A stretch of DNA of 64,000 nt, taken from positions 12,001,001 through 12,065,000 of the forward strand of contig CM067527.1 of NCBI GenBank assembly GCA_034509925.1, given 5' to 3'. Positions 14,440-28,012 of this stretch are shown piece by piece. The translations under genes were made by a program, and so were the position numbers. Source of the DNA: Hirudinaria manillensis. Lineage: Eukaryota > Annelida > Clitellata > Hirudinida > Hirudinidae. The notes beneath the pieces are model-generated. The model saw only the letters and a program-made list of their open reading frames with translations, was not told the origin of the DNA and searched no databases. Numbering within the stretch: the first letter of the stretch is position 1; each line of letters begins with the position of its first letter.

Positions 14440-17400
14440 CTACTTGTCTAAAAGCGACAGTTCCATGACCCTGGCCAGTTCTTCCTCGTCCTGCTTCCTC
14501 CTCAAAAATTCTTCTTCTTCCTCTTTCTGGGACAACTCGAGAGCCATTTGCAGTTGATGTTCGTAGTCCCCGTCCGGGGGTACGGGCTCGTAAGTGTCGT
14601 CTGCGGAGACGGGGTCTCGGGAGTAGGCTGGGGGAGTTCCAGGGGGAGTCGAGGTCGCCAGAGGAGGAAGGGAATCGCAACTGCGGCTCTCCTTCAGACT
14701 CTCTTCTAAGGCCCTGATAATGGTGTGATTCAATGGCTAGAATCGCTTGTAAAGAGTTTGGCATTTGAATATAATATAATATAATATAATGTAATATAAT
14801 ATAATATAATATAATATAATGTAAGAATTTGACCAACATACCATTGCAGGAGTCTCTCCTCTTCTGAGGCAAGCCTGGAATGGCTGCTCCTGGTTCTCTT
14901 CAACATCAGGTCCTGATTAATGATATGTAATATTAATAATTAAGTAAGATGAAATAAATTATACTACCATCATCACCATCATCATCATCGTCATCATCAT
15001 CACCATCATCATCATCATCACCTGTATCCTCTCATCATCTGACTGTTGTAGAAGACTCTGCCTCAGGGTGAATTGGTAGAGCTCGTCATCTTCGTCCTGA
15101 AGCCGTTCATGATGAATGTCGCCTGATGAGTAACAAAAATATAATAATAATAACAATAATAATAATAATGATAATAATAACAACATCTATACTATAGATA
15201 ACAAATCAAACCGATGACGCTGTAGGAGGAAGGCACGGCAAACGTCGACTCGTCAATGGCACATGCCAGCACCTCCCCTCGGTCCCCGTCGTTTTTGACG
15301 GGCACGACCCCTTCGACGGGAGTGTCTCGCGAGAATAGGTTGGTGAAGGTGATCCGAGCGTTCAGGACGTGGAAGAGAGGTATCTCTGCGATTGTCAAAT
15401 TTGTTTTTACAACAAAAACATGAGCATTGTAAAGAAATCCGTAATCAAAATCTCAATAGTTTAACCAATAGTTCCGACATTAAATCTATTAAATTCCAAT
15501 AGCATTATCCGTGGTACTCCAACCCTACTGACCTATCTTGACTGGGAATCCCGAGGGGAGTTGAAGGGCTATGAAATCCTTGAGTTTTCGAAAGTGAGTG
15601 TTGCTTGAGGCCATGAGGTCAATGATGGGCACGACCTGTGATCGAAAATAACCAACACGTGAGCCGCAACAACATTTTGTGACTAATTTATAATAAGTGG
15701 TTATAATAATAATAATAATAATAATAATATGTCACTTATATAGCGCCGTTCACGTGAGCTACAGGAGCATAGGAAATGCTGTGAGGTCACTAATAGCATA
15801 TAATGCTAATGATAGCATCACCAGCAAGTTCAAGAATAAGTGCAAATTAGAATCTTTAAAAAAAACTGCTTAAAATAAAAAAGCAGCATCATAAATATTG
15901 TTGACATCTTCCCCAACATCTACCTTGGTGACGAGCACCTACCTGGTCCGGCAAAGAGAGCGGGTATTCCTCGGAGAGCCAGAACCTTGCTTTCAGTTTC
16001 TGTACCTTGGTCGTCTCCTCTGCAGGTCGTCCGATGTCGCGACCTTCGAGGTCACAGGTACCGAAATATTCTTCTTCCGTCACGTGACACGGATTCCTGC
16101 AGGCCATCGTCGTGGATGGCTGAAATGAACAATGCGGTTACAAAGTTTATTTATTTATGCAAATATTTATTTATTTATGCAAACTTTATTCATTTATGAA
16201 AATATTTATAGTACGCAAAGTGTCCAAAAGAATGTCGAGGCAATTCGACAATCATAAGCTCTTGCCATCCAGACAATCGACCAAACTAAGATGCCAGACA
16301 GAAATGAAAAAAGAATGCAGGATGAAATGAAAATAAAATAACAAACAAAACAAAGCAAAATAAAATCATCGTAGCTTAGATGGAAAAGTTTGAGAATTAG
16401 AGAATTTCTAGAGAAGAGAGAAACGAACATCATCACGTTATCCTCAACGTACCCCGTTGCTGTCCGCGCCCTTGTTCTTAGGGTCAGTCTCGGCCACGCC
16501 CAGGAAGGATTCGAAAGGAGTCCTGGACTGTTTCTTGATGCGACGTTTGTCCTCTTCCGACAGGTGTTCGGTCCTCGTTTTGGTGGCAAGCTGGACATTG
16601 GAGGCGCTGAAGACCTGATTGGCAACAAATGTTTTGAGCATCGGTTGATGGCAATGCCGATGACAACAACTCTGTCGTAAATGATGACTCGATCTTCAAA
16701 CCTTGCACGTGAAATTGTCCACAACATCCATCCTGTCACTCCTCCAGCCCCAAACTCCAGACTTGCTCCTGTAATTATCACTACCATTGTAAAGCTTATT
16801 ATTATAATAATAAATGTGCTAATTTCGATATTTGTGATTACTTAGCTAATAAAATCAAGATGTTCTTCAAGAGATAATTAGTGCTACAAATATCAATATC
16901 AATGTCACAATAGTAATAAACGTATTAATATTCATTTTTATAAAAACGGGAACAATGACAATAAGCCACAAACAAATTCTGACTGATATTGATGACGATG
17001 ATGTTGATAATAAATAATAATAATTAATAATAATAATAATTATAATAATAATAATATATCTTGCTGGACTTTGCAAAAGACTCCAAATCAAAAGTACCTC
17101 TCGAATGATATCTTGTCAATGTCAACGAATGTCGTCACGATCGGAGAGGTGAGTCTGGCTGCGACGGCATTGGTCGACGGGGACATGTAGGCCACGGTGG
17201 GAGGAGCCAAGGAGGGGCTCAGCGTTTCCGAATAGACCTGACAGTTGTCGTAATCAACCTCTAGCAGGGTTGTGGTGTTGCCTGGCAATTGTGGGTAGAA
17301 CCTTTTATGATACTAAAGTACTAAATATCTTGATTTGATTTATTGTTTTCTTGGTATCAGCAATATAACACAAATAACAATATAAAGTACTAAATATCTT

Positions 17401-19701
17401 AAGTTCAGTTAGTTGAAAAATTTCTAATTTCCAACGTCTAATAATTATGCGGTCAAGGAAGACATTTCAGGAAGGAATGCGATCGTGCTCAGAAAAATGT
17501 AATTGCATTTAACAGCTTGAGATGCTAATTGGGAATATTATCATTGCCATCATCATCATCATCATCATGGCATCCATATGCATATGCATGTTGACCTACC
17601 ATGAAGCTTGAAGAGATAACTTCTACTGCCCCTTTGCCAGGACATGTTGTCAAAGCCGAGCAGCGTGGTGTCAATCCTGACATTGGAACCTGATGACAAC
17701 GACGATAACGTGTCGATGACGACTTTAAACAGTGGGTTAAACATTGCTGACATACAAACCCTATTGTGTATATTTGCGTATATTGTGTATTATTATATGC
17801 TGAATATCGAAAGGCCTGGCTTAAGATTAGCACAAACGACGAAAATCGAGCGTCTCATCACCTGATTTCCAAACTTTGTACGTGTCACTGGGACAAATCC
17901 TGGAGACCAAAGGCACTGCAGGTTGAAATTAGACGAATCGATGAGTCACCAAGTTATTTATATCAGCCAAAAATTATTACAACGTTCGGTCTAACACACG
18001 TGATCTCTTAACGATCAAGTCATGTGTCAAGTGGCTTAGTTAAGAGAAGACAAAGGAGAAGAAGAAGAAGAAGCAGATAATATACGATATAATTTGATAT
18101 AATTACCCCAGCTCGTGAACTCCCATTTCATTTCTACGTAAAAATCTGGAGCCTAAAAACAAAAAACAAAACATTTCACTAAATTAATTAACGATTAAAA
18201 CAATTTATTACATCGATACATTATCATTTTCATTAGCATCATCATCATCACCTCTTCTAATTGCTTAAGTAGCTTGGGCACCCCATGCAGCCTTTCCATA
18301 TGCCTCTGGTAGTCCCTGTACTGAAGACACAGCTGAACCATCTCCGGATCACCGGTACTTACTGCTTCCTGTACGACTGGAAAATGGCAATGACGATGAT
18401 GATGATGATTATTATTATTGGTGATTCTAAAGATGATAACGAATAATAAACATCCGAAAGACTACAAACGAGCCAATATTGAGGTCGATTGCCAATGAAT
18501 TGTTTTTGTATACTAAGCACGTTAATTCAAGTCATGAATATTAATTAGGCTGGCTTTTCCCAGGGTTTCTGAAGAATTTCAGCGAGAGATGACAAAGAAA
18601 TAAAATATTCCATCAGGTCAAGTAAAAAAGGAAATATAAATATTTATATGATAACCATGATACAATCCAATTGTGATTTTATTATTATTGTTATTATTAT
18701 TTTTATTATTATTATTATTATTATTATTGCACATGGCATTTAATTTAATCCTATACCATAAATATAATTACATTCACCATGGCTACCAATTCAGACATCC
18801 TTGAATTGTGATGTTTCATTAACACTTCTTTGGCAACAACGAGACAACATTCACTCCTGTTTATAATCACTGATTTTCGAAGAATTGGATTTAAAATTCA
18901 AACTCGTGTTTTGATAATTTCCGTCTAAAGACTTTAAAAGCACTTAAAACGTCACCTGTCCAGTTCCTGGTGTTCTCGGAAAGGGCGCTCGCTCCGTTCT
19001 CGAGGAGGACGTTGGCACTTTCGAGATGTCCGAGGGCAATGGCCAGGTGCAGAGGGGTTCTGCCTCTGTTGTCCCTCTGCTCCATATCACACTGAAATGG
19101 GAGATGATAGACATCAGACTTCCATATCATAGTGTTGTCAAGGACCTTAATATTGTAACTATATCAATATGTAACTGCAGTATACATACATATGATGTTG
19201 CTGATAACTCAATAATTGAATATTGTTGAATGAGATTATTATTATGACATTACTGTGATTCAGGTAACATTTCTGTGATATTTAAAAAAAATCTGTGAAT
19301 GCATGTTATGTGAAGTGCCTGTATAAATTTTAATTGATCACAAGCCAAATGTCTGGAGTGGAGGCATATCTTTGTAGCAGCTGCAAAGTAATTTCTAAAT
19401 TAGCATGAGATCCAACAATATAAACAAGCAATAATCAATTCAAAGGAAATTATAAAATTTTTAAAACATTGCGATTGCATCAATTAGATTCTCTAACACA
19501 CTGCGAAAATACGGCAAAAGCGGCTACTTAAATAAAATATGAACATGTGTTGATACAAACCTGAAATTGTTTGAGAAAATCTCTCAGATCAACGTAGTTG
19601 TTATTCCATACGAGTCTGTGAATTGGAAAGCTTGAATTTTCCTGTTCGATCCGAGAATTTTGGATCTCAGCTTTATTACTAATGAATAGCTCACTCTCCA
19701 T
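14440..19701 (-). CDS. ANKRD13: Ankyrin repeat domain-containing protein 13 (A/B/D type)
   Basis: ANKRD13 proteins sit at the plasma membrane and on endosomes. They bind Lys63-linked ubiquitin on activated receptors and control their internalisation. Fifteen exons, 5' to 3': 19701-19561, 19091-18956, 18376-18252, 18152-18107, 17915-17862, 17689-17600, 17281-17098, 16768-16702, 16614-16453, 16119-15943, 15635-15533, 15385-15212, 15122-15022, 14912-14842, 14713-14440. They total 1905 nt (634 aa) with consistent phases. Ankyrin repeats start near residue 30 ([17 protein letters not shown]). The family core has [46 protein letters not shown] and [13 protein letters not shown]. Four ubiquitin-interacting motifs close the protein: [40 protein letters not shown] and [12 protein letters not shown]. 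The last three residues before the stop match the family. It is head-to-head with RGP1. Confidence 0.95.
14768..14822. repeat. (ATAAT)n pentanucleotide microsatellite
   Basis: About eleven ATAAT units, one with a G substitution, lie in the last intron of ANKRD13 (14714-14841). Confidence 0.85.
15700..15800. repeat. Possible dispersed repeat end in an ANKRD13 intron
   Basis: An (AAT)n run is followed by CACTTATATAGCGCC. Strings like TTATATAGCGCC are common near the ends of short dispersed repeats in many marine animals. Only this one copy is visible, so the call is tentative. Confidence 0.25.
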
Positions 19702-20066
19702 GTTTGCACCTCACAACACCTAAAACGTCTGCTGATCCATTACACACAAGAATATTGGATAGACGGTGATTTATAATGAACCATCAAAACCGGGGAGTTG
19801 ACAAATGGTGTTCGCAATAAAGTATGTCGTTTTAAAATATTGACATTTATGCGCATCTTACATCTTACAAATTTTGTAGCAATTGTTTAATCATTTAGCA
19901 AAAACAGATATTTTTAATAAATGTAATATAATATAATTTAACAAAATTTTAAATAAATTTAAATAAAACATAATTCTGCAGATTTATAATTCAAACCCCA
20001 ACCTGTCCTAAATTGCAATCAGTGATTTGTTTTCATCGTAGATATTTGTACGATTTTGAACCTGAA
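19702..20066. promoter_or_regulatory. Bidirectional promoter region, ANKRD13/RGP1
   Basis: Only 365 bp separate the two divergent start codons (19701 minus and 20067 plus). RGP1 may have an untranslated first exon here, because a TAG acceptor-like site precedes its ATG near 20040. No TATA box was found. The shared-promoter role is inferred from spacing. Confidence 0.5.
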
Positions 20067-21444
20067 ATGATTGAAGTTACCGGTCGTTTGGTCGGTGGCA
20101 GATCGGTTTTCCTAGCCGGAGAGACGATTGAATGTGAAATTATTTTCAAAGCTATTGCCAGTAGCAAAAAGTAAGGTTCCACCGTTTTCACTTATTGTTG
20201 GTTTTCACAAGCTTACATTTGGAACTAGTCAAATATTTGCTTGCTAACAGAACGTTTTGTTGGAACGATAGTTATTACCCAGTCGAAAAAGTGCTCTCAT
20301 TTTTAAAAAGTGATGATGTGTGTTACACTGCTGTAATCATCATTGTTGTTAGTGTGAAAACAACATTTAATGATGACGGATGAATAGGTTGTAGCCGTAA
20401 ATTGTTCTACAAATTTTCATTGTTTTCTTTTTACACATGCCTTAAACATTCTGATATAATGGATTATTTTTCTCGTGAATTCATCACTTTTGACAGAGTT
20501 AATATTTTTGGTTTTCTATGAGCAGGAAATCACGTTTTCCTGTAAAATTGGCATGGGCAAGTGCTCAGATACACTGTCAATGTTCAGTGAATGAGAGCAA
20601 AGTGTTGTTAGAGGAGTCACTAATTCAGGGAACTAATGACAAGACATCAACAGCAGGAAATAGTGAAACGTCTTTTGTGCCTCTCAAGGGTTTGTTGTGT
20701 TTTTTTTTAATTTATGTCATGAAACGAATTTATTGGGAGTTATTTGTAATTTGCCAGTCAAAATATTCAAGCATGTAATCATTAGAAATTATGACTGTTC
20801 AGGCTGAGTTTGAGTTTATCACCATAGTTGTGATTTTCATAATTTTTTTTGACACCAGGTGAGAAAGGTGCCACAGTATATTCCAGCAAGCCATCGATCT
20901 TGTTTTGTGATGTTTTGCTAGGCCCAGGGGATTCTCATGCATGTAGGTACCTTCATCATTGTCATCATCATCATCACTATCATTGTTATCATCACCATCA
21001 TGACTCATCACTCCTTAACAACATCTTTGTAATAATAATTATTAATGATATATATGGAAATATACTCATCAGTGATGTTGTTGTCATAATAATAATAATA
21101 TTAATAATAATAATAATAATAATACTCACTGCAAACCAATCAGATCAATACAAGGAAACCTTGCCCTTTGACCTGTCACCTTCCTATAGGGGTAGTTGCC
21201 TCAAATACTCGTACAAGGTCACCATAGGAACTCAGAAGGTCGGATGTCCCATTAAACTGCTCAGGATACCCTTCCGGGTGCTTGTTGTACCAGGTTCGTT
21301 GTGATGCGTGAATTTATTTTTTGAAAATGCTGTCATAATAACATCATAATTTATTTTGAAGAATATTATTATTATTACAACATCATAATTTATTTTGAAG
21401 AATATTATTATTATTATTATAACATCATAATTTATTATGAAGAA

Positions 21445-21476
<32 letters not shown>

Positions 21477-23028
21477 CTTGATTGGCAACAGTCTTGACAG
21501 CCAACAGACTGAGTCCAAACTATCCACTATATTGACTAACTTTTATTATTATTATTCATTAATTATTATTTTTATTAAAATTCATTAATTATTATTATTA
21601 TTATTATTATTATTAAATCTGACTCTGATAGGGGTGGAGAATCTGCTGAACACAGCAGAGGATGGAAGCGACGACTGTCGACCTACGAACCCGTTTTACC
21701 AACCGACCCCGAAGCAGAGTTCAATCGTTGACCTCGCCATGGAAAACCTGCAGCTCTTGACCTGCCGGAAAAATCCAGGTGGGTTCGTCGAGAGGAGACA
21801 GAATTCCTCGGACCGACCGAAAGTGTTTAACGGAGAATTATATTCTATTTTAAAATTATTATCTCGTCTTATTAGCAATAAACTTGCACTAAATTGCACA
21901 AATGGCCGTGACTATGTATAGCAATTTAGCTGCAGTCATAAACTTCATCATTTCCAATGTCAGGTTTCTTTAGCGTGACTAACAAGCTCGGTCAGGTGGC
22001 AGAGTTCTGCCTGTTCAAGCAGGCGTTCCGCTTGGGCGACGACGTGGTCGGCATCTGTGATTTCACGAATGCTCAAGTCAAGTGCGTCCAGGTAAAAACC
22101 AGAAGTATTTTGTTTTTTTGATATTATAATTTATCAGCGGCAATTTATAAAAGAAATAGATATACTAGGGATGTGCACAGGAACAAATTTTTGTCTGTTC
22201 ACTATTGGTAACCATAAGTTTTTATTTCAAGGGGCAATATTGCAACGATTGTACTTGTACCTGCAACATTTGTTGACATTTTCTTTTTTGCTTCTCCTGC
22301 ATGACATGTTCCGATGCATCGTACTGAACGTACTTGTTGTACGACACTAATAAGCACTGACAAACCAACTGGAACGAACGAATCATTTGAAACATTCAAA
22401 ACCCGACTTCCTCTCCTCTCACAGTTCTCGGTGACCCTGCAGTGTGAGGAGCAGCTGTCGAATGGCTGCAGGTCAAAATCTGCCTCCGGGAGGTTCAAGG
22501 ACGCATTCGACCCCCTGGTGACCTCCTTCGGAAGACACGAAGAGTTCTGCCTGAACGTCGGAAGGACCCACGTGACCGTGCCCATTCCTCTCACTGCCAC
22601 CCCTGCCTTTGCGACCGACCATGGTAGGTGCAATGATGATGATGATGATAGCATAATAATGACCGCAACAATAGAAATGGTGTTGTTATAACACCATGTT
22701 TGTTACAAATTAATAAGGCCTACAATAACATGACTAATGAACACTAAATGTCATTGAAGGACCACACATGCCTCACTTTAAACTATGATCTATTGAAATT
22801 CATTCACCATCAGTTTCCGTTCGCTGGCGTCTGCATTTCGAGTTCACGACCTCAACGACCCCTCCCAAGGAGAGGCCGGCAGACGACGAAGAGCTCGCCT
22901 GGAACGCCCCATCGCATCTGGACGTGGAGGCCATGGTCTGGGACCTTCCGATCAAGGTGTACGCCACGAACCCCTCTTTCATCAACAAGGTTTCTGTTCT
23001 GAACCACGAATCGATGGCCATCCTCTGA
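20067..23028 (+). CDS. RGP1: RGP1 homologue, subunit of the Ric1-Rgp1 Rab6 GEF complex
   Basis: RGP1 has an arrestin-like fold. With RIC1 it activates Rab6 at the Golgi for endosome-to-Golgi retrieval. Eight exons: 20067-20170, 20526-20689, 20859-20942, 21144-21293, 21632-21778, 21964-22091, 22425-22623 and 22814-23028. They total 1191 nt (396 aa; human about 391). The N-terminus MIEVTGRLVGGRSVFLAGE starts in the same way as the human protein. Later family blocks are LAWASAQIHCQ, PSYRGSCLKYSYKVTIG, LLRIPFRVLV, FRLGDDVVG, PIPLTATPAF and VRWRLHFEF. The donor at 20943 (GTAGGT) was preferred to one four bases downstream because only it keeps the frame. The protein ends at MAIL. Confidence 0.95.
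21318..21475. repeat. Tandem AT-rich minisatellite in an RGP1 intron
   Basis: Three imperfect copies of a unit built around ACATCATAATTTATTTTGAA followed by GAATATTATT lie in tandem, each trailed by (ATT)n. The last copy has ATGAA in place of TTGAA. Confidence 0.75.
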
Positions 23029-24773
23029 CATCCTAGGACCCGAAGTCGAAGCAGAAGTCGCGACCGGACGCCGGGACCGAAGCCTCGAGTCGACGGGTGC
23101 AATCCAGATTACGTCGATGTCACAAGTCCGTTCGATCCTCGTCGATGCATCGCTTCGTAGGGTCTTGTATTTGTTTTCGTTTCCATCGTAACCTCAATTA
23201 TAATCGCAGAGCAGCACAAGCATTTTCTCTCGTCTCCTCGTAGGGAAGTCGGACTCCGTCTTGTCGATGTTTCCACGGGTCGTGGTTTCATCCTCTGTAG
23301 CAACACCCCGAGCTGCATAAATGAGACAAAGCCCCGCCTCCTTTTTTTTCTGCTTGCATTCATTGGACGACATTTTGTAAATAATCGTTTTGTCAGTTTG
23401 GTGGCATTTTAATGAGTCGTGCTAATCCTTGCATAATGCATTTATACTTTTACAATCCATGTTTTAATAATAATTTATTGGATCCAATGACATCCAGGAA
23501 CTGATGATCGACTGTGATCAGCAATTAGCCATAAGGTTAAGGCCGTTTATAATTGGCCGATTTAAAAGTTACGACGTCACGATGCGTTGTTAATCAATCA
23601 ATCAATCGATCAATAATAAAGATGAGTTAGACACTTTGATTGTAGCAAATGCTAATGGCGGTCATGATGACGATTACGTGGCTAACGTGGTGAGTCACGT
23701 GATTTGAGCACATGATTATGAATAAAATTTGAATAAAGAGTCAAAAACAAAAATGAAATCTTTGGAAACGAACAAACGACGACCTCGGAGCGAATTGAAT
23801 ATTATCTGAGGTTTGATTGACACGTGGAACGACCTCTCACGGCGTGCAGCAGCTCAGGTAAATAAATAAATAAATAATAAACAAATTATTATTAGTATCA
23901 TAGTAGTTAGCGAATGATGCTCCAAGTTGGGGTTGCTGGGTTACTCCTCTGATAACAGTTGAAAATAAATAAATCATACCACCTCGATACTTTAGACGAG
24001 GAGGAAGCAGACTCGTGACCCTGCAATACTCTTGAAACGAGAAAAATGAATATCAAACAAAACATCGTAACCGTAAGGAACAAGATTACAAACTCTCAAT
24101 AAATTACATCAGGGCCTGATTGATGTGTGATGCAATAAAATCAACAACCAAGAATGAATGCAAAAACAAGAATCGGCGAATCTGATGATCGATTGGACGG
24201 TCGTTCGGTCCGAGCTACCAAAAAGGGGAGGTGCTAACTCATGGAAATGAGGAGGAGGTAGTCAGCTGGGCGGAGTCACGATCTTAGGTTAAAGAATTGG
24301 ATTAAATTTCAAAGATAACAAAAGCGAATCATGGATAGAAACCAATAACAACGTTGTGACCTCACAAAGTACCCAAGTACCATCAGTACTCATGGTCAAA
24401 ACAATGCCATACTGAAGGTTACTGATGCAACCAAAATTGTCACAGCTAACGTATTTCTCTGTTAACACACATGACTAACTTCTAACAGTAATTCCATTAA
24501 AATAACAACCTGGCGATCAGGCATACAAATCGACTTTACATATCTTTAAATAATTAATTAACAAATATTAATTACATTGCTACAATGATTATTATTATTA
24601 CCATTATTATTATTGTTGTCATTAATATTATTATTATTATTAAGTGATTATCAATAATTAAAAACATTCAATTAGCCGTCGTGCAACAAATGTGAGGAAT
24701 GCCTTGGGAACCCACGAAATCATAAAGCGCCATCTGCTGACCCTGGCCATATCGTGAATCACATGACGCAACA
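23029..24773. other. Convergent 3' flanks of RGP1 and FUT8-A
   Basis: This region lies between two gene ends that face each other. Plus-strand AATAAA signals at 23614-23619 and near 23721 could end RGP1 transcripts. The rest is AT-rich, with an (ATT) run near 24585-24645. No coding frame is supported. Confidence 0.45.
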
Positions 24774-27449
24774 TTACGTCTTCGACGACCTACGACCCTC
24801 GTTCCCGTCTGCCTGACCGCCCAAGGAGAGCCTTTGCAGAGGTCCCGGAGCGGGCGTATTGGCAAGCCTCTGGTCTTTGACCCCGAGGTCTTCTGCTGGT
24901 GGTACTTGGGCAGGCTTGGGGTTCGGGGAAGAAAAGTATTCATCGAAGACCGGGAAGTCTGCAGTGTCCAACTTCTCGAGGACTTTGAACGAGGGATAAA
25001 GACCCCTCTTGTCGTGGGAATGCCCCATGGAATATCCGTTCCAGTGGTTCCCTGCCACCTTGATGTGGTCACCCTTTCGCAGGTCGAGTTGGGCTTCGTT
25101 CCCGGCCTTGTGGTCCAATCGGGCGATTTGGGTGTGGCCGAGTTGACCTCCGAAGTAGTAGATGTCGTCCAATGAGGTGAAGCGGTCGGAAGCATCTCCG
25201 TGCATCGTCTGCATGAGCTCGTAGGCCAATCTGCACACCTGGGTTGAGTAATGATTATTAAGATTTCATCACCGATGGGATGGTTTTTGTGAAAGAGTTT
25301 GCTTGAGACTCTCAGGCAGTACGTTATGCACGTCTGCACGTTATGGTGTATAATTTGTTAATCACTATTTAATTTGTTATTTATTTCAATTTAAATAATT
25401 CTGGGAAAATAATCGTCATTCTCAGGAGCATCAATAACAAGGATTTATTGGCCATTCTAATGTTCTGGTATCCAATCCATGTTACGATGGAAATAATCAA
25501 CCCACCTGAGAGGAGAAGGTGCAGACGAGGTGGTCACAGGTGGACAGGAAGTAAACGTCAAGGATGACCGCCCTCAAAGAAGCCTCCGAGTAGCGAGAAG
25601 ACAAGGAGGCGGTTTCGGAAAATTCCTTGTTGCCGTAGACTATGTACTTTGGATATCTGAGGACGAAGAAGAATGCAGTTTGAGGGTTTTAAAAATTAAC
25701 TATTACCTATTATCATGTAACAAATATAATTAATAATAGTTAATGGAACCTAAAAGCTACATATCAGAGATGGATGGACAGAGATGTCTTTGCACATATA
25801 TAAAGCGAGAAATAAATGAAAAATTAAGCAAGAAATCGCCAAAGACGAGCATTAAGGCTCCATTAACTTTTAGAAATCTAATAAAAAAATCCAATATTAA
25901 TTTTAATTTAAAAAAAAAACAAGAAACCAACTTTGTCGCCACTTCTGTGAAAACGTTGGGGTCGTCTGAAGCCATGTAAATGGCTCTCTCTGAAGGATCC
26001 GACCTTCCGAGGTCGATCCTGTCGAAGTACTTTTCGACTTCATTCATGTACTCGTCCAACGGGTGGAAAGCGGCTTCGGCAGCCACTTTGTCCGTCCTTC
26101 TCACGTGCACCCTGTAAAGAAGGAAGAATTATTTATTTATTTATTTATCCATTCCATTTTGGTCGAGAGGATGAGCGAAGGAAAACGAAAACGCTTAAAT
26201 GAATTCGTGGCAATTGACAAATCCAAACGATTTTACGGAATTGAAAAATATTTAATTATTCCGTTCGTGCGACTCAAAATTGAACCAAAAAACAAAGACG
26301 ACAACAACGTCTCACCCGACGACTCCTCTTCCATTCACGAATCTGAGTTTCTCCCTGTTCTCTTTGATCACTTCCTCGAGGTAAGGCTGGGGTCGAAGCA
26401 GGTAGCCCACCATCTGCCCGGCCCACCAGGCGAAGGGGTCTCCGTGCAGCCTCATCAGTCGCTCGGAGATCTGCTTCGGGACCCTCAAAGGCAAGAAGTC
26501 CGGTCTCGGAGAAATGACGTCGATGATGGGAAGGAGCACCACTCGGGATTTCTCGTGGTCCGCTGATCGGAGATTGCGAGGGATGTTATCAGATAATTTA
26601 TAAACTCGATGTTATGCCAATTCAGCAGCTTAGCTACCACGGATTCCTGGACGAGTTATCTATGATTGTTTGAATTTCAATAAACGTTATCAACTCGAGC
26701 GTCTGTTTAATGAATGGCTGCACTTAAGGCAATCGATGACGTCATCGTCTTTGACGGGTCATCATAAATCACTCGACATCTACTCATCCGTCATCCCGAG
26801 AAAAAGATGAGGAGATCCGTCCACCCACCGCTCGACTCTTCCACCAACCTGACCACTGGACCGCGCCGGAGGTGTGCCTCGTGTCGCAGGTCCTGCCGGG
26901 AGGAAGGAAGAACTTGTTCCAGCCGTCGTCGAGGTAACGCCACACCTTGGAGTCGATGACGAGCGTCCTGTTGGTGGCCACAGAGGTGACGAGGCAGTAG
27001 ACGAGGTGGTGTACCTGGCATCCGAAGCCGCAGCCCTTGCCGAGATTGCAGAGGAGCAGACGACTTTGGGTGCAGTTGGAGGGGTTCTGAGGATATGGGG
27101 AAAGGTTATGAGTCCTTGTTAGTTCTTTGTTTATTGACGTTTTTTTAATAACTTTATCGTTTTAATATTAATTTTATCATTTTGGTTGAAATGGAAGGTG
27201 ACTGAATAATAATAATAATTTATTGATTGATTGGACTTTTAATTAAGTATATTTAACTTTGACTCTTAGTTAAGTTTGTTTGAATTGTTTCTTTTTTGGT
27301 TTTTTGCCTGAGGTTTCTGGATGAGACTTGGCTTACTAACTGGTCATCGATTGAGACTGAATTTGAATAAAATAATACTAGTAATAATAATAATAATAAA
27401 AATAATAATTATAATAATGCTCTCAGCAATTCACTCAAGAACTCTCAGA

Positions 27450-27481
<32 letters not shown>

Positions 27482-27936
27482 TTAGATATTGACATTGGTT
27501 GATAATAATTGTTTTATTTAAAACTTCAACACGTTTTCATGGATTGTCAGACATTCTTGTGCCTTTCTGAACAAACGACTCAGACTCAGAGTCCGTCCAT
27601 TGAAAGTTATTTGAGAACAACAACTGGTCGTCTGCTTCCATTTTTTGCATTGAAACTTGTATCTGCATTAGATCATTGCTATAACCTACTAGGTGGCACA
27701 GTTGGTATCACGATCATGATCACCATCATCATCATCATGATCATCATCATCATCATCATCATCACCATCATCACCATGATCATCCCTAACATCACCATCG
27801 ATTCATACCATCACCGACAGCGGATGATCGCAAATGGCAACAGATGCCTTCTGTGCCATCATTAAATGCTTTGGAAAATTAAAGTAAATGTAAAATTAAA
27901 TAATAAAAAAAAATATTCTGTAACGTGGTAATTTCG

Positions 27937-27974
<38 letters not shown>

Positions 27975-27975
27975 C

Positions 27976-28012
<37 letters not shown>

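Noticed and set aside
20939..20948. Donor at 20947 for the third RGP1 exon
   Set aside because: It gives the wrong phase for the next exon. The GTAGGT donor at 20943 keeps the frame and matches the family.
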